From JAGRCP01 sp942490705 (GTDB lineage Bacteria > Chloroflexota > Anaerolineae > Caldilineales > Caldilineaceae), in contig CALNXY010000013.1 of NCBI GenBank assembly GCA_942490705.1, positions 786,679 to 850,678 on the forward strand: DNA of 64,000 bases. The letters are read 5' to 3'. The number at the start of each line of letters is the position of its first letter. Within the stretch, counting starts at the first letter, position 1. The position numbers were made by a program, and so were the translations under genes. Shown piece by piece: positions 35,361 to 43,537 of this stretch. The notes under the pieces are model-generated. The model saw only the letters and a program-made list of their open reading frames with translations, was not told where the DNA came from and searched no databases.

Positions 35361-35522
35361 TGATTTGTGGTGCGCACCAGGCGCTCAGTGAGTGGGCCTG
35401 ATCCAAGATCGAACCTCAAGATCCTTCGGCTAGACGGCTCGGACGCCTGAACGATCGCCAGCGACTCGCTCGGGATGACGTCGGACGCCCCATCAACCAA
35501 CTGCCCCAATTGGGAGAAACCG

Positions 35523-36281
35523 ATGGCTCAGTACAGGCAATCATTTTCGTGGTGGAACTTCAAGGATGCCCCGATTTCCGACGAGGCGCTCATCGAGGCC
35601 GGCGCCTACCTGGGGTATGACGGGATTGAGATGCCAAATCGGGAATTGTGGCCGCTCATCCGCGACAGCGGGCTCTCCATTGTGTCGATCAACGGGCACC
35701 ATTCGATCGAGGAAGGCCTCAACCGGCGCGCCCATCATGATCGCATCGAGCGGGAAATTGCCGACAACCTGGAACGGGCCGTGGCGTGGAATATTCCGCT
35801 GTTGATCTGCTTTAGCGGCAACCGTGACGGGCTGGATGACGCGGCCGGGGCAGAGGCGACGGCAGAGGGGTTGCGTCGCCTTGCGCCCCTGGCGGAAGAT
35901 GCCGGCGTCACGCTGGTGCTGGAATTGCTCAACAGCAAGGTCGACCACCCTGACTACCAGTGCGACCACACGGCGTGGGGCGTTGACGTCTGCAAGCGGG
36001 TTGATTCACCAAATGTCAAGCTGCTCTATGACATCTATCATATGCAGATCATGGAGGGCGATATCATTCGAACGGTGCAGGAGAACGTCGCCTTCATCGG
36101 TCACTACCACACCGCGGGCAATCCGGGACGCCACGAATTGGACGGTCGCCAGGAACTAAATTACCGGCCGATTGCGGAGGCGATTGCCGCCACCGGCTAT
36201 GCCGGCTACATCGGCCACGAATTTATCCCCACGCGTGATCCCGTGGAGGGGCTGCGCGAGGCGCATGCGCTCTTCCGCTAG
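35523..36281 (+). CDS. sugar-phosphate isomerase/epimerase-like TIM barrel (hydroxypyruvate isomerase family)
   Basis: 252 residues with an AP-endonuclease-2 type TIM barrel. Metal-binding and catalytic strands are visible: LLICFSGNRDG, VTLVLELLNSK (metal Glu), VKLLYDIYHMQIMEGD (Asp, His), FIGHYHTAGNPGRHELDG and YAGYIGHEFIPTRDP (metal Glu). These match hydroxypyruvate isomerase (Hyi/OtnI) and relatives, which interconvert hydroxypyruvate and tartronate semialdehyde, but the substrate of this branch is uncertain. ATG 35523 has GGGAGAAA upstream. Single gene; a bidirectional hairpin follows. Confidence 0.86.
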   Translation: MAQYRQSFSWWNFKDAPISDEALIEAGAYLGYDGIEMPNRELWPLIRDSGLSIVSINGHHSIEEGLNRRAHHDRIEREIADNLERAVAWNIPLLICFSGNRDGLDDAAGAEATAEGLRRLAPLAEDAGVTLVLELLNSKVDHPDYQCDHTAWGVDVCKRVDSPNVKLLYDIYHMQIMEGDIIRTVQENVAFIGHYHTAGNPGRHELDGRQELNYRPIAEAIAATGYAGYIGHEFIPTRDPVEGLREAHALFR

Positions 36282-36292
36282 GCGTGCGGGCC

Positions 36293-36368
36293 ATTGACAA
36301 AGAGGCTCGGGTTGCAGGCGACGTCTCCTTCTGTAAATCTATCCCCTGCGCGTGACCTCTCTGTCAAT
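36293..36368. terminator. bidirectional hairpin between convergent genes
   Basis: ATTGACAAAGAGG (36293-36305) is mirrored by CCTCTCTGTCAAT (36356-36368) with one mismatch; the right arm covers the stop of the VOC gene. No T-run. Confidence 0.5.
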
Positions 36369-36945
36369 ACGGGTGCTTGGCCGCGCGATCAGGTGATAGT
36401 GTCCGGGTCGTGCGTGCGGTCAGAAGTTCGATGGCGTCGGCCAGATGCACATCGCTGATGTTGTAGTCCCCGCGTTCCGTGCGCAGCAGATGGGCCTCCA
36501 GCAGCACCTCGGCATGGGTCACGCCCACGGGTGGCTCAAACCTGTAGCAGGCCAGCTCGATCAGCAAACCAAGCGGATCACGAAAGTAGATCGAGTCCAT
36601 GAAGCCGCGATCTTTTTCGCCGGAATGTTCGATGCCCCGCTCGTCCAACCGTTGCTTGACCTGCGTGTAGGTGGCACGGGAAACGTTGAAAGCGACGTGA
36701 TGCACGTTGCCCACGCCCTCCGGCGTCGGCGTGGCGTTGGCCTTGCGCGTTTCGTTGGTAAAAATTGTGATCAGGCGACCGTCGCCGGGATCAAAGTAGA
36801 GATGATTCTGGGCCGGCACATCCAAGTTTGGCTGCTCGAAGATAAAGGGCATGCCGAGCACGCCCTCCCAAAAATCAATCGACGTCTGGCGATCCGCGCC
36901 GATTAGGGTAATGTGATGGACGCCCTGCGTCTGAAGTTTCTGCAT
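36364..36945 (-). CDS. VOC-family (glyoxalase / ring-cleaving dioxygenase-like) protein
   Basis: 193 residues. Two VOC half-modules: GVHHITLIGADRQTSIDFWE with FDPGDGRLITIF, then GNVHHVAFNVSRATYTQVKQ with FRDPLGLLIELA. His and Glu metal ligands are in the usual places (HHI, HHV, IEL). The annotation ring-cleaving dioxygenase is common for this type, but glyoxalase-like or isomerase activity is equally possible. I chose ATG 36945, six bases after GGGAG; an ATG three bases earlier is too close to it. The C-terminal ~50 residues beyond the second module (YNISDVHLADAIELL) are an extra helical tail. Single gene. Confidence 0.87.
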   Translation of the reverse strand: MQKLQTQGVHHITLIGADRQTSIDFWEGVLGMPFIFEQPNLDVPAQNHLYFDPGDGRLITIFTNETRKANATPTPEGVGNVHHVAFNVSRATYTQVKQRLDERGIEHSGEKDRGFMDSIYFRDPLGLLIELACYRFEPPVGVTHAEVLLEAHLLRTERGDYNISDVHLADAIELLTARTTRTLSPDRAAKHPY

Positions 36946-37356
36946 CATGCGCTCCCTCTCCTGCTAAAACGTCAATAGTTAGGCCGCTGGATGAGAGTGA
37001 TGACAATGCGCACGGCAGCATTGCTCGTCAGCGGGCGGTTGAGCGCCATGCTACTCGATCTCCGACCAAATGCCAATTTGTTTGCGCGCTCATGCCCTAT
37101 CGACGCCATGCTGTCCTGTCGAACGCAGCGAGAAATTTTGTGCGCATCCAAATAGCAGATGCCCGTTGCACGCTGCATACACAACCCCAGCGTAGCGGGC
37201 GGCTGCTGCCAAAGCCAGACGAAACAGTGCCAAATACTGTCAATTCGGATAAATGCAGCGTAACTGCTGGGGAATCTGATCCATATAGAACGCGGATCTG
37301 GCAGATCGGATGGTCAGACCAAAGGTGAGGATGCCGAGCAGGATCATGGCCTGCGC
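36946..37356. other. intergenic stretch without a gene; half copy of repeat family A at 37288-37310
   Basis: No convincing reading frame. GAACGCGGATCTGGCAGATC at 37288 is the left half of repeat family A. A short repeat-like phrase (CTGTCGAACGCAGCGAGAA) lies near 37110. No clear promoter found for the VOC gene. Confidence 0.5.
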
Positions 37357-38952
37357 TCAGCTAGTGCGGCTAGATTGATGCAGGGCCCCGGCAATCAACG
37401 CGGTCAGAAACGCGTTCTCTTGCAGGGGAAAGGTATCCATGTGATCCGCCAGCTTGCCGGCATGTTGGGCATCTTCAGCATAGCCGGCCAGTTCGAGCCA
37501 GGCCGCCTGGTTGCGCAGCGCATTGGTGAGAACCTCGCGTAGCGAAATGCCGGCCGGCGCGAAATTGCCTTCACCTGTGGCCAACTGGCGAAGTACTGTG
37601 GCTGTGGTCGCCTCCAGCGCCTTCATGTCATCCGCGGCGGGAGTAAGCTCGCCCAGATCAATGCCCATCGCATCCAACATACTGTGGAACTGGGCGAACC
37701 AGGTCAGCATAACGGGCTGGCGAAACAGATCGGTCGCACTGCGGGCAAGCTCGTCTGCCAGCGCTGCCAGGTCCGAATCTTGCCTGTCGTCTTTGCTCGG
37801 GGCGTTCCGGAAGTAACGCATTATCTCCGGCGCCATGAGTCTGGGCTCGTGCTGCCAAAGCAATTCACAGAGTAGCTCGAAATCACCGGAGAGGCCGGGG
37901 GCGTCCGGTCTGCGCCAGTGGGCCTCGAGGCTGCGCTGGACCAGCCAGTGCGCAACGTTCGGCGGGCCTTCCAGCATGAGCAGAGGTTGAGGATTGCCAA
38001 CGTTTACGAGCACCTGACTGCCCTGGCCGGGTGTTTCAGGCAGCATGGCGCGAGTGATCGAATCACTGCCGAACATCTGGAGCACGCCTGTCAAACCGTT
38101 GATTACAAAACCAAGCAGCGTGCCCGTCGCTGACTCCTCAGGTCGGTAAACGAACCAGATCGTCTGGTTGCCGGCTACGTCGACCGGACTCAGTAGGGCT
38201 TGCCACTTAAAGGATGGTGGCGGATTATAGCGCACGCCCTGAAATTGGAGCTTGCGGATGCCCCGTGCAGCCAGCTCGGCGTTCTCCGGCGGCAGGACGT
38301 GGCTCAAGATATGCAACGCGCGTGCGGCAGCGGGCGCGGCATTGCTCTTGCCCAGCGCGATCAACTGTTCAACCGCCTGGCGCGAGACAGGGATACGCGC
38401 GTCATGGGCAATGAGCATGAGCATATCGATCTGGTCAGCAGGCGGCAGCTGACTCAGCAGATCGATGACCGCCAGCCCAACCCCCATTTCGGCCTCGCGC
38501 ATTTGGGTCACATACTCCAACAGGACGAAACGGTTGCGCCGGCCTTCATCGATTGCGCTTTGCAGGCTTTGCAGCGCCACCTCGTTGCTGCCGTCGAGAT
38601 CGCTCACCAGACCGGCCGGCAGCTCCACTTCGAAGTATCGTTCCAGCAGGAGGGCCGCCGTCACGCGTACCTGGGGGCTGTTCTGACGGTTTGCGGCTTG
38701 GGCCAGCAGCGCTGTGGTCACCTCTTGGTGCGGCAGCAGTTGGGCCACCCAGCCCAAGCCGCCACGCAGCTGGCTGCTTGGCGTCTCCAAGCGGCGGATA
38801 AGCTCGGCCAAAATTAGCTCGTCATCGAAGCGCTCGGCGATCCCGCGTGCGAACTGGGTTAGCTCAGCTTCGGATTCAGTTACAGCCAGATCATCGAAGG
38901 CCTGACTCAGTTGACGACGGGCTTGAAACGAGTGGATGATTTTGTCATTCAT
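37357..38952 (-). CDS. large helical-repeat (HEAT-like) protein of unknown function
   Basis: 531 residues, almost entirely alpha-helical with Leu/Ala-rich helices of the HEAT type in the first ~240 residues (VRVTAALLLERYFEVELPAG, AVIDLLSQLPPADQIDMLML, AVEQLIALG, APAAARALHILSHVLPP). A central beta-rich part (WKWQALL-like, NQTIWFVYRPEESATGTLLG) and a C-terminal helical third follow. No signal peptide, membrane helix or catalytic motif seen; probably a cytosolic scaffold. The ATG at 38952 lies seven bases after a perfect TATAAT, so the mRNA may be leaderless. It is divergent from obgE across 58 bases. Confidence 0.82.
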   Translation of the reverse strand: MNDKIIHSFQARRQLSQAFDDLAVTESEAELTQFARGIAERFDDELILAELIRRLETPSSQLRGGLGWVAQLLPHQEVTTALLAQAANRQNSPQVRVTAALLLERYFEVELPAGLVSDLDGSNEVALQSLQSAIDEGRRNRFVLLEYVTQMREAEMGVGLAVIDLLSQLPPADQIDMLMLIAHDARIPVSRQAVEQLIALGKSNAAPAAARALHILSHVLPPENAELAARGIRKLQFQGVRYNPPPSFKWQALLSPVDVAGNQTIWFVYRPEESATGTLLGFVINGLTGVLQMFGSDSITRAMLPETPGQGSQVLVNVGNPQPLLMLEGPPNVAHWLVQRSLEAHWRRPDAPGLSGDFELLCELLWQHEPRLMAPEIMRYFRNAPSKDDRQDSDLAALADELARSATDLFRQPVMLTWFAQFHSMLDAMGIDLGELTPAADDMKALEATTATVLRQLATGEGNFAPAGISLREVLTNALRNQAAWLELAGYAEDAQHAGKLADHMDTFPLQENAFLTALIAGALHQSSRTS

Positions 38953-38958
38953 ACACTT

Positions 38959-39003
38959 ATTATAGACCGAAGGTTTGTCTTTCGGCGAACTCCTCGTTAC
39001 AAT
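38959..39003. promoter_or_regulatory. divergent promoters for the HEAT-like gene and obgE
   Basis: Minus strand: TATAAT at 38959-38964, six bases from ATG 38952, with no good -35. Plus strand: TTGTCT (38975-38980), 17 bases, TACAAT (38998-39003), seven bases from ATG 39011. Both would give leaderless mRNAs, and the two overlap. Confidence 0.65.
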
Positions 39004-39010
39004 GACGCGT

Positions 39011-40294
39011 ATGTTCTTTGATCAAGCAAAAATCTATGTGAGCGCAGGTGACGGCGGTAATGGCGTTGTCTCCTTTCGACGCGAAAAATTTGTTTCGCGT
39101 GGTGGTCCCAACGGCGGCAATGGCGGCCGGGGCGGCAACGTCATCTTCTATGTGGATCCTGGGCTCAATACCCTCTCTGCCTTCAAAAGGCAGGTTCACT
39201 TTCGCGCAGACCGGGGCACCAATGGCGGCGGCGCCAACAAAACGGGCGCGGCCGGTGAGGACTTGCGGATTCCCGTACCGCCGGGCACGTTGATCCACGA
39301 CGCGGAGACGGGCGCGGTGCTGGCCGATCTTCTCCATCCGGGCCACGAAACAATTGTCGCACAGGGCGGGCGTGGCGGTCGCGGGAATAATGCCTTCAAA
39401 TCGGCGCGCAACAAGGCTCCGCGCCTGGCTGAAAATGGCGAACCTGGGGAAGAATTCTGGCTGGAGATGGAGCTCAAGCTGGTTGCCGATGTTGGCATTG
39501 TCGGCGTGCCCAATGCGGGCAAATCGACGCTGCTCAGCGTCGTCAGCTCTGCCAAGCCCAAGATCGCCGATTACCCGTTTACGACCATCATCCCCAATCT
39601 GGGCGTGGCCGAAGTCGATCATCGCCAGATCGTGCTGGCCGACATTCCCGGTCTGATGGAAGGCGCCCATGAGGGTATCGGTCTCGGCCACGAGTTCCTG
39701 CGCCATATTGAGCGCACGCGAATACTTATTCACGTGCTGGCCGGCGACAGCCCCGATCCGCTTGGCGATCTGGAGGCCATCAACCAGGAAATGGCGCTCT
39801 TCAATCCGGCACTGGTCGATAAACCGCAGATTGTGGCTTTCAACAAGATGGATCTGCCTGACGCCCAGGAGATGTGGCCCCTGGCGCAGGAAGCGATTGA
39901 GGAGATGGGGCTGCCCGTGATCGAGATTAGCGCTGTCACGCGTGAGAACGTGCAAACGCTGCTCTATCGCGTGCAGGCCATGCTCGATGAACTGCCGGAA
40001 GAGATTGTTGAGCCGGTGGAAGCATTGCCTGAGATTACGCCGGAAGACGATGAAAAGCGCTTTGAAATTATCCAGGTCGAAGAGGGCGTCTGGCAGGTCG
40101 AGGGCATTGCCATCGAGCGTGCGGCCGTGATGACGAACTGGGATTACTACGAAGCTGCCATGCGCTTTCAGCGTATTCTCAAGGCTATGGGCATTCACGA
40201 GGCGCTGCGTGAGGCGGGCGTGGAAGACGGCGATACCGTGCGTATTGCGACGGCTGAGTTGGTTTGGGGCTACGAAAACGCCTTTGGCGAGTAA
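39011..40294 (+). CDS. obgE: Obg/CgtA family GTPase
   Basis: 427 residues. The Gly-rich Obg fold occupies ~1-160 (GDGGNGVVSFRREKFV, GGRGGRGNNAFKSARNKAP), the GTPase domain ~160-335 (G1 GVPNAGKST, G2 TT in YPFTT, G3 DIPGLMEGA, G4 NKMD, G5 SAV), and the OCT domain ~350-427 (EEGVWQVEGIAIERA). It is a ribosome-associated GTPase needed for 50S assembly. I chose ATG 39011: a promoter -10 ends seven bases upstream, so the in-frame ATG at 39002 would lie in the promoter. nadD follows by 15 bases, a pairing common in bacteria. Confidence 0.97.
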   Translation: MFFDQAKIYVSAGDGGNGVVSFRREKFVSRGGPNGGNGGRGGNVIFYVDPGLNTLSAFKRQVHFRADRGTNGGGANKTGAAGEDLRIPVPPGTLIHDAETGAVLADLLHPGHETIVAQGGRGGRGNNAFKSARNKAPRLAENGEPGEEFWLEMELKLVADVGIVGVPNAGKSTLLSVVSSAKPKIADYPFTTIIPNLGVAEVDHRQIVLADIPGLMEGAHEGIGLGHEFLRHIERTRILIHVLAGDSPDPLGDLEAINQEMALFNPALVDKPQIVAFNKMDLPDAQEMWPLAQEAIEEMGLPVIEISAVTRENVQTLLYRVQAMLDELPEEIVEPVEALPEITPEDDEKRFEIIQVEEGVWQVEGIAIERAAVMTNWDYYEAAMRFQRILKAMGIHEALREAGVEDGDTVRIATAELVWGYENAFGE

Positions 40295-40309
40295 GGATTC
40301 TGAACGCGC

Positions 40310-41008
40310 ATGACGGACGGTAGGGTAACGGATGCAGCAGCCACGGAAGTCACGCCAGAACCATTTCGCATCGGCATTTTTGGCGGCACCTTTGACCCGG
40401 TGCACATCGGCCATCTGATCCTGGTGGAAGAAGCCTGGTCGCAGCTCGATTTGGATCGAGTCTACCTCGTTCCGGCCGGCGACCCGCCCCACAAGCGGGA
40501 CCGCACGCTCTCGCCGGTGGAAGACCGGATTCGCATGGCCGAAATCGCAACCGATGACCTGGATCACATTCGCGTCAGCCGCATCGATGCCGATCGGCCC
40601 GGGCCTCACTACACCGCTGACATGGTGCGCATGGTGCAGGAGCGGGTGCCCGCAGGGACGGAAGTCTACTACCTCATGGGGATGGATAGCCTGCGCGACT
40701 TGCCAACATGGTATGAAGCGGCATGGCTGATCGAGAACTGCCGCATCGTCGCCCTCAGCCGTCACGATGTCGAGCTGGACTGGGATGCGCTGGAGGCAGC
40801 GCTGCCCGGCATTCGCGCGCGCGTTATCATCCTCGACATGCCCGAGCTGGAAATTGCCAGCAACATCATCCAGCGACGGGTGCGCAACGGCCAACCAATT
40901 CGCTTCATGGTTCCCCGCGCCGTTCAGGATTACATCTTCGAGCATAACCTCTATAAGACGGGCGCAGATACTGAGACACGAGAATTGAACGCGGATCGGG
41001 CGGATTAG
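40310..41008 (+). CDS. nadD: nicotinate-nucleotide adenylyltransferase
   Basis: 232 residues. Motifs: IGIFGGTFDPVHIGHL (nucleotidyltransferase HxGH), VPAGDPPHKRDR, YLMGMDSLRDLPTWYE, and the ISSTxIR-like EIASNIIQRRVRNG. It adds AMP to nicotinate mononucleotide in NAD synthesis. The last residues (TETRELNADRAD) are read from the family A repeat at 40987, which supplies the TAG stop, so the C-terminus is probably an addition of ~8 residues not present in relatives. It lies 15 bases after obgE, one operon. The N-terminal ~18 residues before the conserved core may reflect a slightly late true start. Confidence 0.95.
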   Translation: MTDGRVTDAAATEVTPEPFRIGIFGGTFDPVHIGHLILVEEAWSQLDLDRVYLVPAGDPPHKRDRTLSPVEDRIRMAEIATDDLDHIRVSRIDADRPGPHYTADMVRMVQERVPAGTEVYYLMGMDSLRDLPTWYEAAWLIENCRIVALSRHDVELDWDALEAALPGIRARVIILDMPELEIASNIIQRRVRNGQPIRFMVPRAVQDYIFEHNLYKTGADTETRELNADRAD

Positions 41009-41074
41009 GCGGATCTGCATCGATCCTTCTGATTAGATCCGTGCAGATCCGCCGTATCCGCCCAATCCGCGTTC
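40987..41074. repeat. family A palindromic repeat overlapping the nadD stop
   Basis: GAACGCGGATCGGGCGGATT is mirrored by TATCCGCCCAATCCGCGTTC. The first 18 bases match the copy at 8069 exactly. The TAG within GGATTAGGC terminates nadD. Confidence 0.88.
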
Positions 41075-41100
41075 TATCTTTCTCTACGTGTTTCGCGCCG

Positions 41101-42408
41101 CTACGGCGTCGTCTCGGCCGGCAGCGCGGTGAAGGCATCAATCTCCCCATCCATCAGCGACATCTGCAGCATGAGCAACGCCGAGCCAAACTGTCGGTCC
41201 TCGTGCGTCTCAAGCTCGGCTCCCTCTAGCGATTCCAGCACGATGCTGTCGATCATCTCGACGGAAGCGGCCTGCTCCACAGCCAGATCCGGCATGACGC
41301 CTTCGTTCTTGATCAGCTCAAAGTCCGGTGTGAGCCAGTTGGTAACGCCCAGACGCACCACCGAGCCATCGCTGAGGGTGTAGGGGCGCAGCACGGTCCC
41401 CGTCCCCAACGTGACTTCGCCAATCAACGGCGCACGCTCATGGGACTGTAGCGCGCCGGCCACGATTTCAGCGGCGCTGGCCGAGCCTTCGTTGATCAGC
41501 ACCACCATGGGCAGATCACGGGCCAGGGCGGACCCCCCGTAGGCGCGGTAGGTCATGACTTCATCGTTGGCGTCGCGGGCGTGGAGAATGACCTCGTCTT
41601 CATCGAGAAACTGGCTGCCGACGCGGATGGCTTCATGTAGATAGCCCCCCGGGTTGTTGCGCAAATCGAGCACGATGCCTGCAACCGGTTTGCCGTTGAT
41701 GCTGCTTTCGCTAATCTCCAACAGCGCGCGTTCCAACTCCAGACCGGTGTCGGCTGCGAACTGGGTGATTTGCAGGTAAGCCAGGTCGGTTGCCGGAATG
41801 GGTGACCAGAGCACGCTGTCAATGTCGATTCGATCACGTTTTACCGTGATCTCGAGAGGCTCTGTCACGTCCGCACGCTGGACCGTTAGCACGACTGTGG
41901 AGCCGGCCGGTCCGCGGATCAACGAAATGACCTCCCAGTCTGGACGGCCGACGATATCCTCGGAGTTAACGGAGAGCACAATGTCACCTGCGAGCAGCCC
42001 GGCTGCCTCGGCCGGAGAGCCGTGGATGGGGGACAGAATGGTAAAATAGCCATCTTCCGTGCCCACGTAGGCGCCGATGCCCTCAAAGGATCCTTCCAGG
42101 CTGCTGGCTTGTTGCTTGGCTTCATCCGGCGTGAAGAAGACCGTGTGGTTTTCATCGCCCAATGAATCAAGCATGCCGCGGATGGCGCCGTAGGTCATGG
42201 CGCTAAGATCCAGTTCGTTGCGGTCGACAAAGTACAGCTCGACCAGCTCCCACGCTTCCCAAAAAAGTCCGAATTCCGCCGGCGCTACGGTATTGGCGCG
42301 TGCGCCTTTGGCCATGTAGCCGGTCACGTTACCGGCGAGAAAAACCGTGAGAATCACGAGTGCTGCGAACAGCTTGCGAATGGCAGGACGGGGTGGTAGA
42401 GCGTTCAT
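41101..42408 (-). CDS. S41-family (C-terminal processing) peptidase homologue
   Basis: 435 residues. An N-terminal membrane anchor (~14-36, LFAALVILTVFLAGNVTGYM), a PDZ domain (~95-180, IGAYVGTEDGYFTILSP, GSPAEAAGLLAGDIVLSV), and the S41 core: VLDLRNNPGGYLHEA, then the nucleophile Ser in INEGSASAAEIVAGAL. Where CtpA-type enzymes have the general-base Lys (TxGKGxxQ), this one reads TLGTGTVL, with Thr. GTGTVL appears in other S41 homologues as I recall them, so the protein may use another residue or be inactive. ATG 42408 has GAGG eight bases upstream. It is predicted to face outside the membrane. Transcribed alone. Confidence 0.9.
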   Translation of the reverse strand: MNALPPRPAIRKLFAALVILTVFLAGNVTGYMAKGARANTVAPAEFGLFWEAWELVELYFVDRNELDLSAMTYGAIRGMLDSLGDENHTVFFTPDEAKQQASSLEGSFEGIGAYVGTEDGYFTILSPIHGSPAEAAGLLAGDIVLSVNSEDIVGRPDWEVISLIRGPAGSTVVLTVQRADVTEPLEITVKRDRIDIDSVLWSPIPATDLAYLQITQFAADTGLELERALLEISESSINGKPVAGIVLDLRNNPGGYLHEAIRVGSQFLDEDEVILHARDANDEVMTYRAYGGSALARDLPMVVLINEGSASAAEIVAGALQSHERAPLIGEVTLGTGTVLRPYTLSDGSVVRLGVTNWLTPDFELIKNEGVMPDLAVEQAASVEMIDSIVLESLEGAELETHEDRQFGSALLMLQMSLMDGEIDAFTALPAETTP

Positions 42409-42540
42409 GTGTATTGCCTCGGAAAACACAATCAGTCAGCTGAGCGATCATCATCCGGCCAGTGCGCCAAAACAACTCCGTCTCTACGCTTCCAATATTG
42501 GGCGAAAAGTGGCCTTGGTATGATCGAATAAAGCGGAGGA

Positions 42541-42569
42541 AGGGTACCGGTCGCGGTGCGGATTGTCAA
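42541..42569 (-). promoter_or_regulatory. probable promoter of the S41 peptidase
   Basis: On the minus strand TTGACA (42564-42569), 17 bases, TACCCT (42541-42546). The -35 is perfect, the -10 moderate; it leaves a leader of about 125 bases. The rest of 42409-42726 has no gene. Confidence 0.5.
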
Positions 42570-42726
42570 CTATGAGAAGCGGTAGCGTGCAACCGCCGTT
42601 GAACTTAGATTCGTAAAACATATTGCAAACCTGTATCAAATTACCGATTGGTGACCGATTGCCTGCTAGAGTTGTTGTGAATGTGATTGCGTGGATACCC
42701 TATCGCATCGAGTTGGAGAAGTAAAC

Positions 42727-43473
42727 ATGATAGAAAACGGAAATTCGTTGACGGATCGATATGGCGGCGAGCCCATGTGCGTACTTGTCGTCGATGAAGC
42801 GGAGGCGCCTCGCGCCTTGCTGGGAGCACAGTTGCAGCGGCAGGGCTATAGGGTCCAGTGCGCGGCTAGCGGTCAGGAGGCCTTAGCAATTGCTGATGCA
42901 AACGGCCTGCCTCACCTGGCAATTCTGGATATCTCACTGCCCGACTTGAGCGGCTTCGACTTGGCAGAGGCCCTGCAAAGCCGTGGACGCGTCTCGATCA
43001 TCTTTCTTACGGCTATTGCAGACTTAGAGACCAAGGTCTATGGGCTGGACAACTTCGCCGAGGATTTCATTGCCAAGCCCTTTGAGTTACCCGAATTGTT
43101 AGCGCGAGTGCGTCGCGTGCTGTTGCGCGCAGGCCCGACCCATTATGGGGACTTCGAGCACGCGGTGGACGAATACCTGCGCATCAATTTTTCACAGCAG
43201 TATGCCGTAACTTCAGGACAACGCATTCTACTTACACCGACCGAGAGCCGTATCTTAAATGCGCTCAATAGCAACCGCGGCCGCATCTTGTCTACCACTC
43301 ATTTGCTGGATCAAGTCTGGAATCCCACGCGGGCCGGGTCGCTGGAGTCACTTTGGGTCCACATTCGCCGCCTGCGCAGCAAGATCGAACCCGATCCCGA
43401 CGACCCGCGTTACATTGTAACGGCGCGCGGTCAAGGCTACTATATGCCCGGTCCCAACATGAGCACGAATTAG
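42727..43473 (+). CDS. OmpR/PhoB-type response regulator, orphan
   Basis: 248 residues. Receiver domain (~17-135) with VVDEAEAPR (acidic pocket partly changed: Asp-Glu), phosphoacceptor Asp68 (LAILDISLPD), Thr in FLTAIAD and Lys in IAKPFELPELL. A winged-helix domain (~155-245) with LTPTESRILNALNSN, ESLWVHIRRLRSKIEPDPDD and YIVTARGQGYYM is of the OmpR type. No kinase gene is adjacent, so it is an orphan. ATG 42727 has GGAG before it; upstream in-frame codons lack support. A strong bidirectional hairpin follows at 43491. Confidence 0.93.
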   Translation: MIENGNSLTDRYGGEPMCVLVVDEAEAPRALLGAQLQRQGYRVQCAASGQEALAIADANGLPHLAILDISLPDLSGFDLAEALQSRGRVSIIFLTAIADLETKVYGLDNFAEDFIAKPFELPELLARVRRVLLRAGPTHYGDFEHAVDEYLRINFSQQYAVTSGQRILLTPTESRILNALNSNRGRILSTTHLLDQVWNPTRAGSLESLWVHIRRLRSKIEPDPDDPRYIVTARGQGYYMPGPNMSTN

Positions 43474-43490
43474 GGGCGCCAGCCATAGGC

Positions 43491-43536
43491 GTGCGAGGAC
43501 TTGCCAATCGTCTCTTTGATTGGCAAATCCTCGCAC
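43491..43536. terminator. bidirectional terminator hairpin
   Basis: GTGCGAGGACTTGCCAATC is mirrored by GATTGGCAAATCCTCGCAC with one mismatch in 19, and is followed by TTTA. It separates the OmpR-type regulator from the convergent radical SAM gene, whose stop it abuts. Confidence 0.75.
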
Positions 43537-43537
43537 T

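Noticed and set aside
38960..41020. Long minus-strand open frame opposite obgE and nadD
   Set aside because: It is the antisense of two well-conserved genes; its protein has no recognisable domain, and GC-rich codon bias explains the opening.
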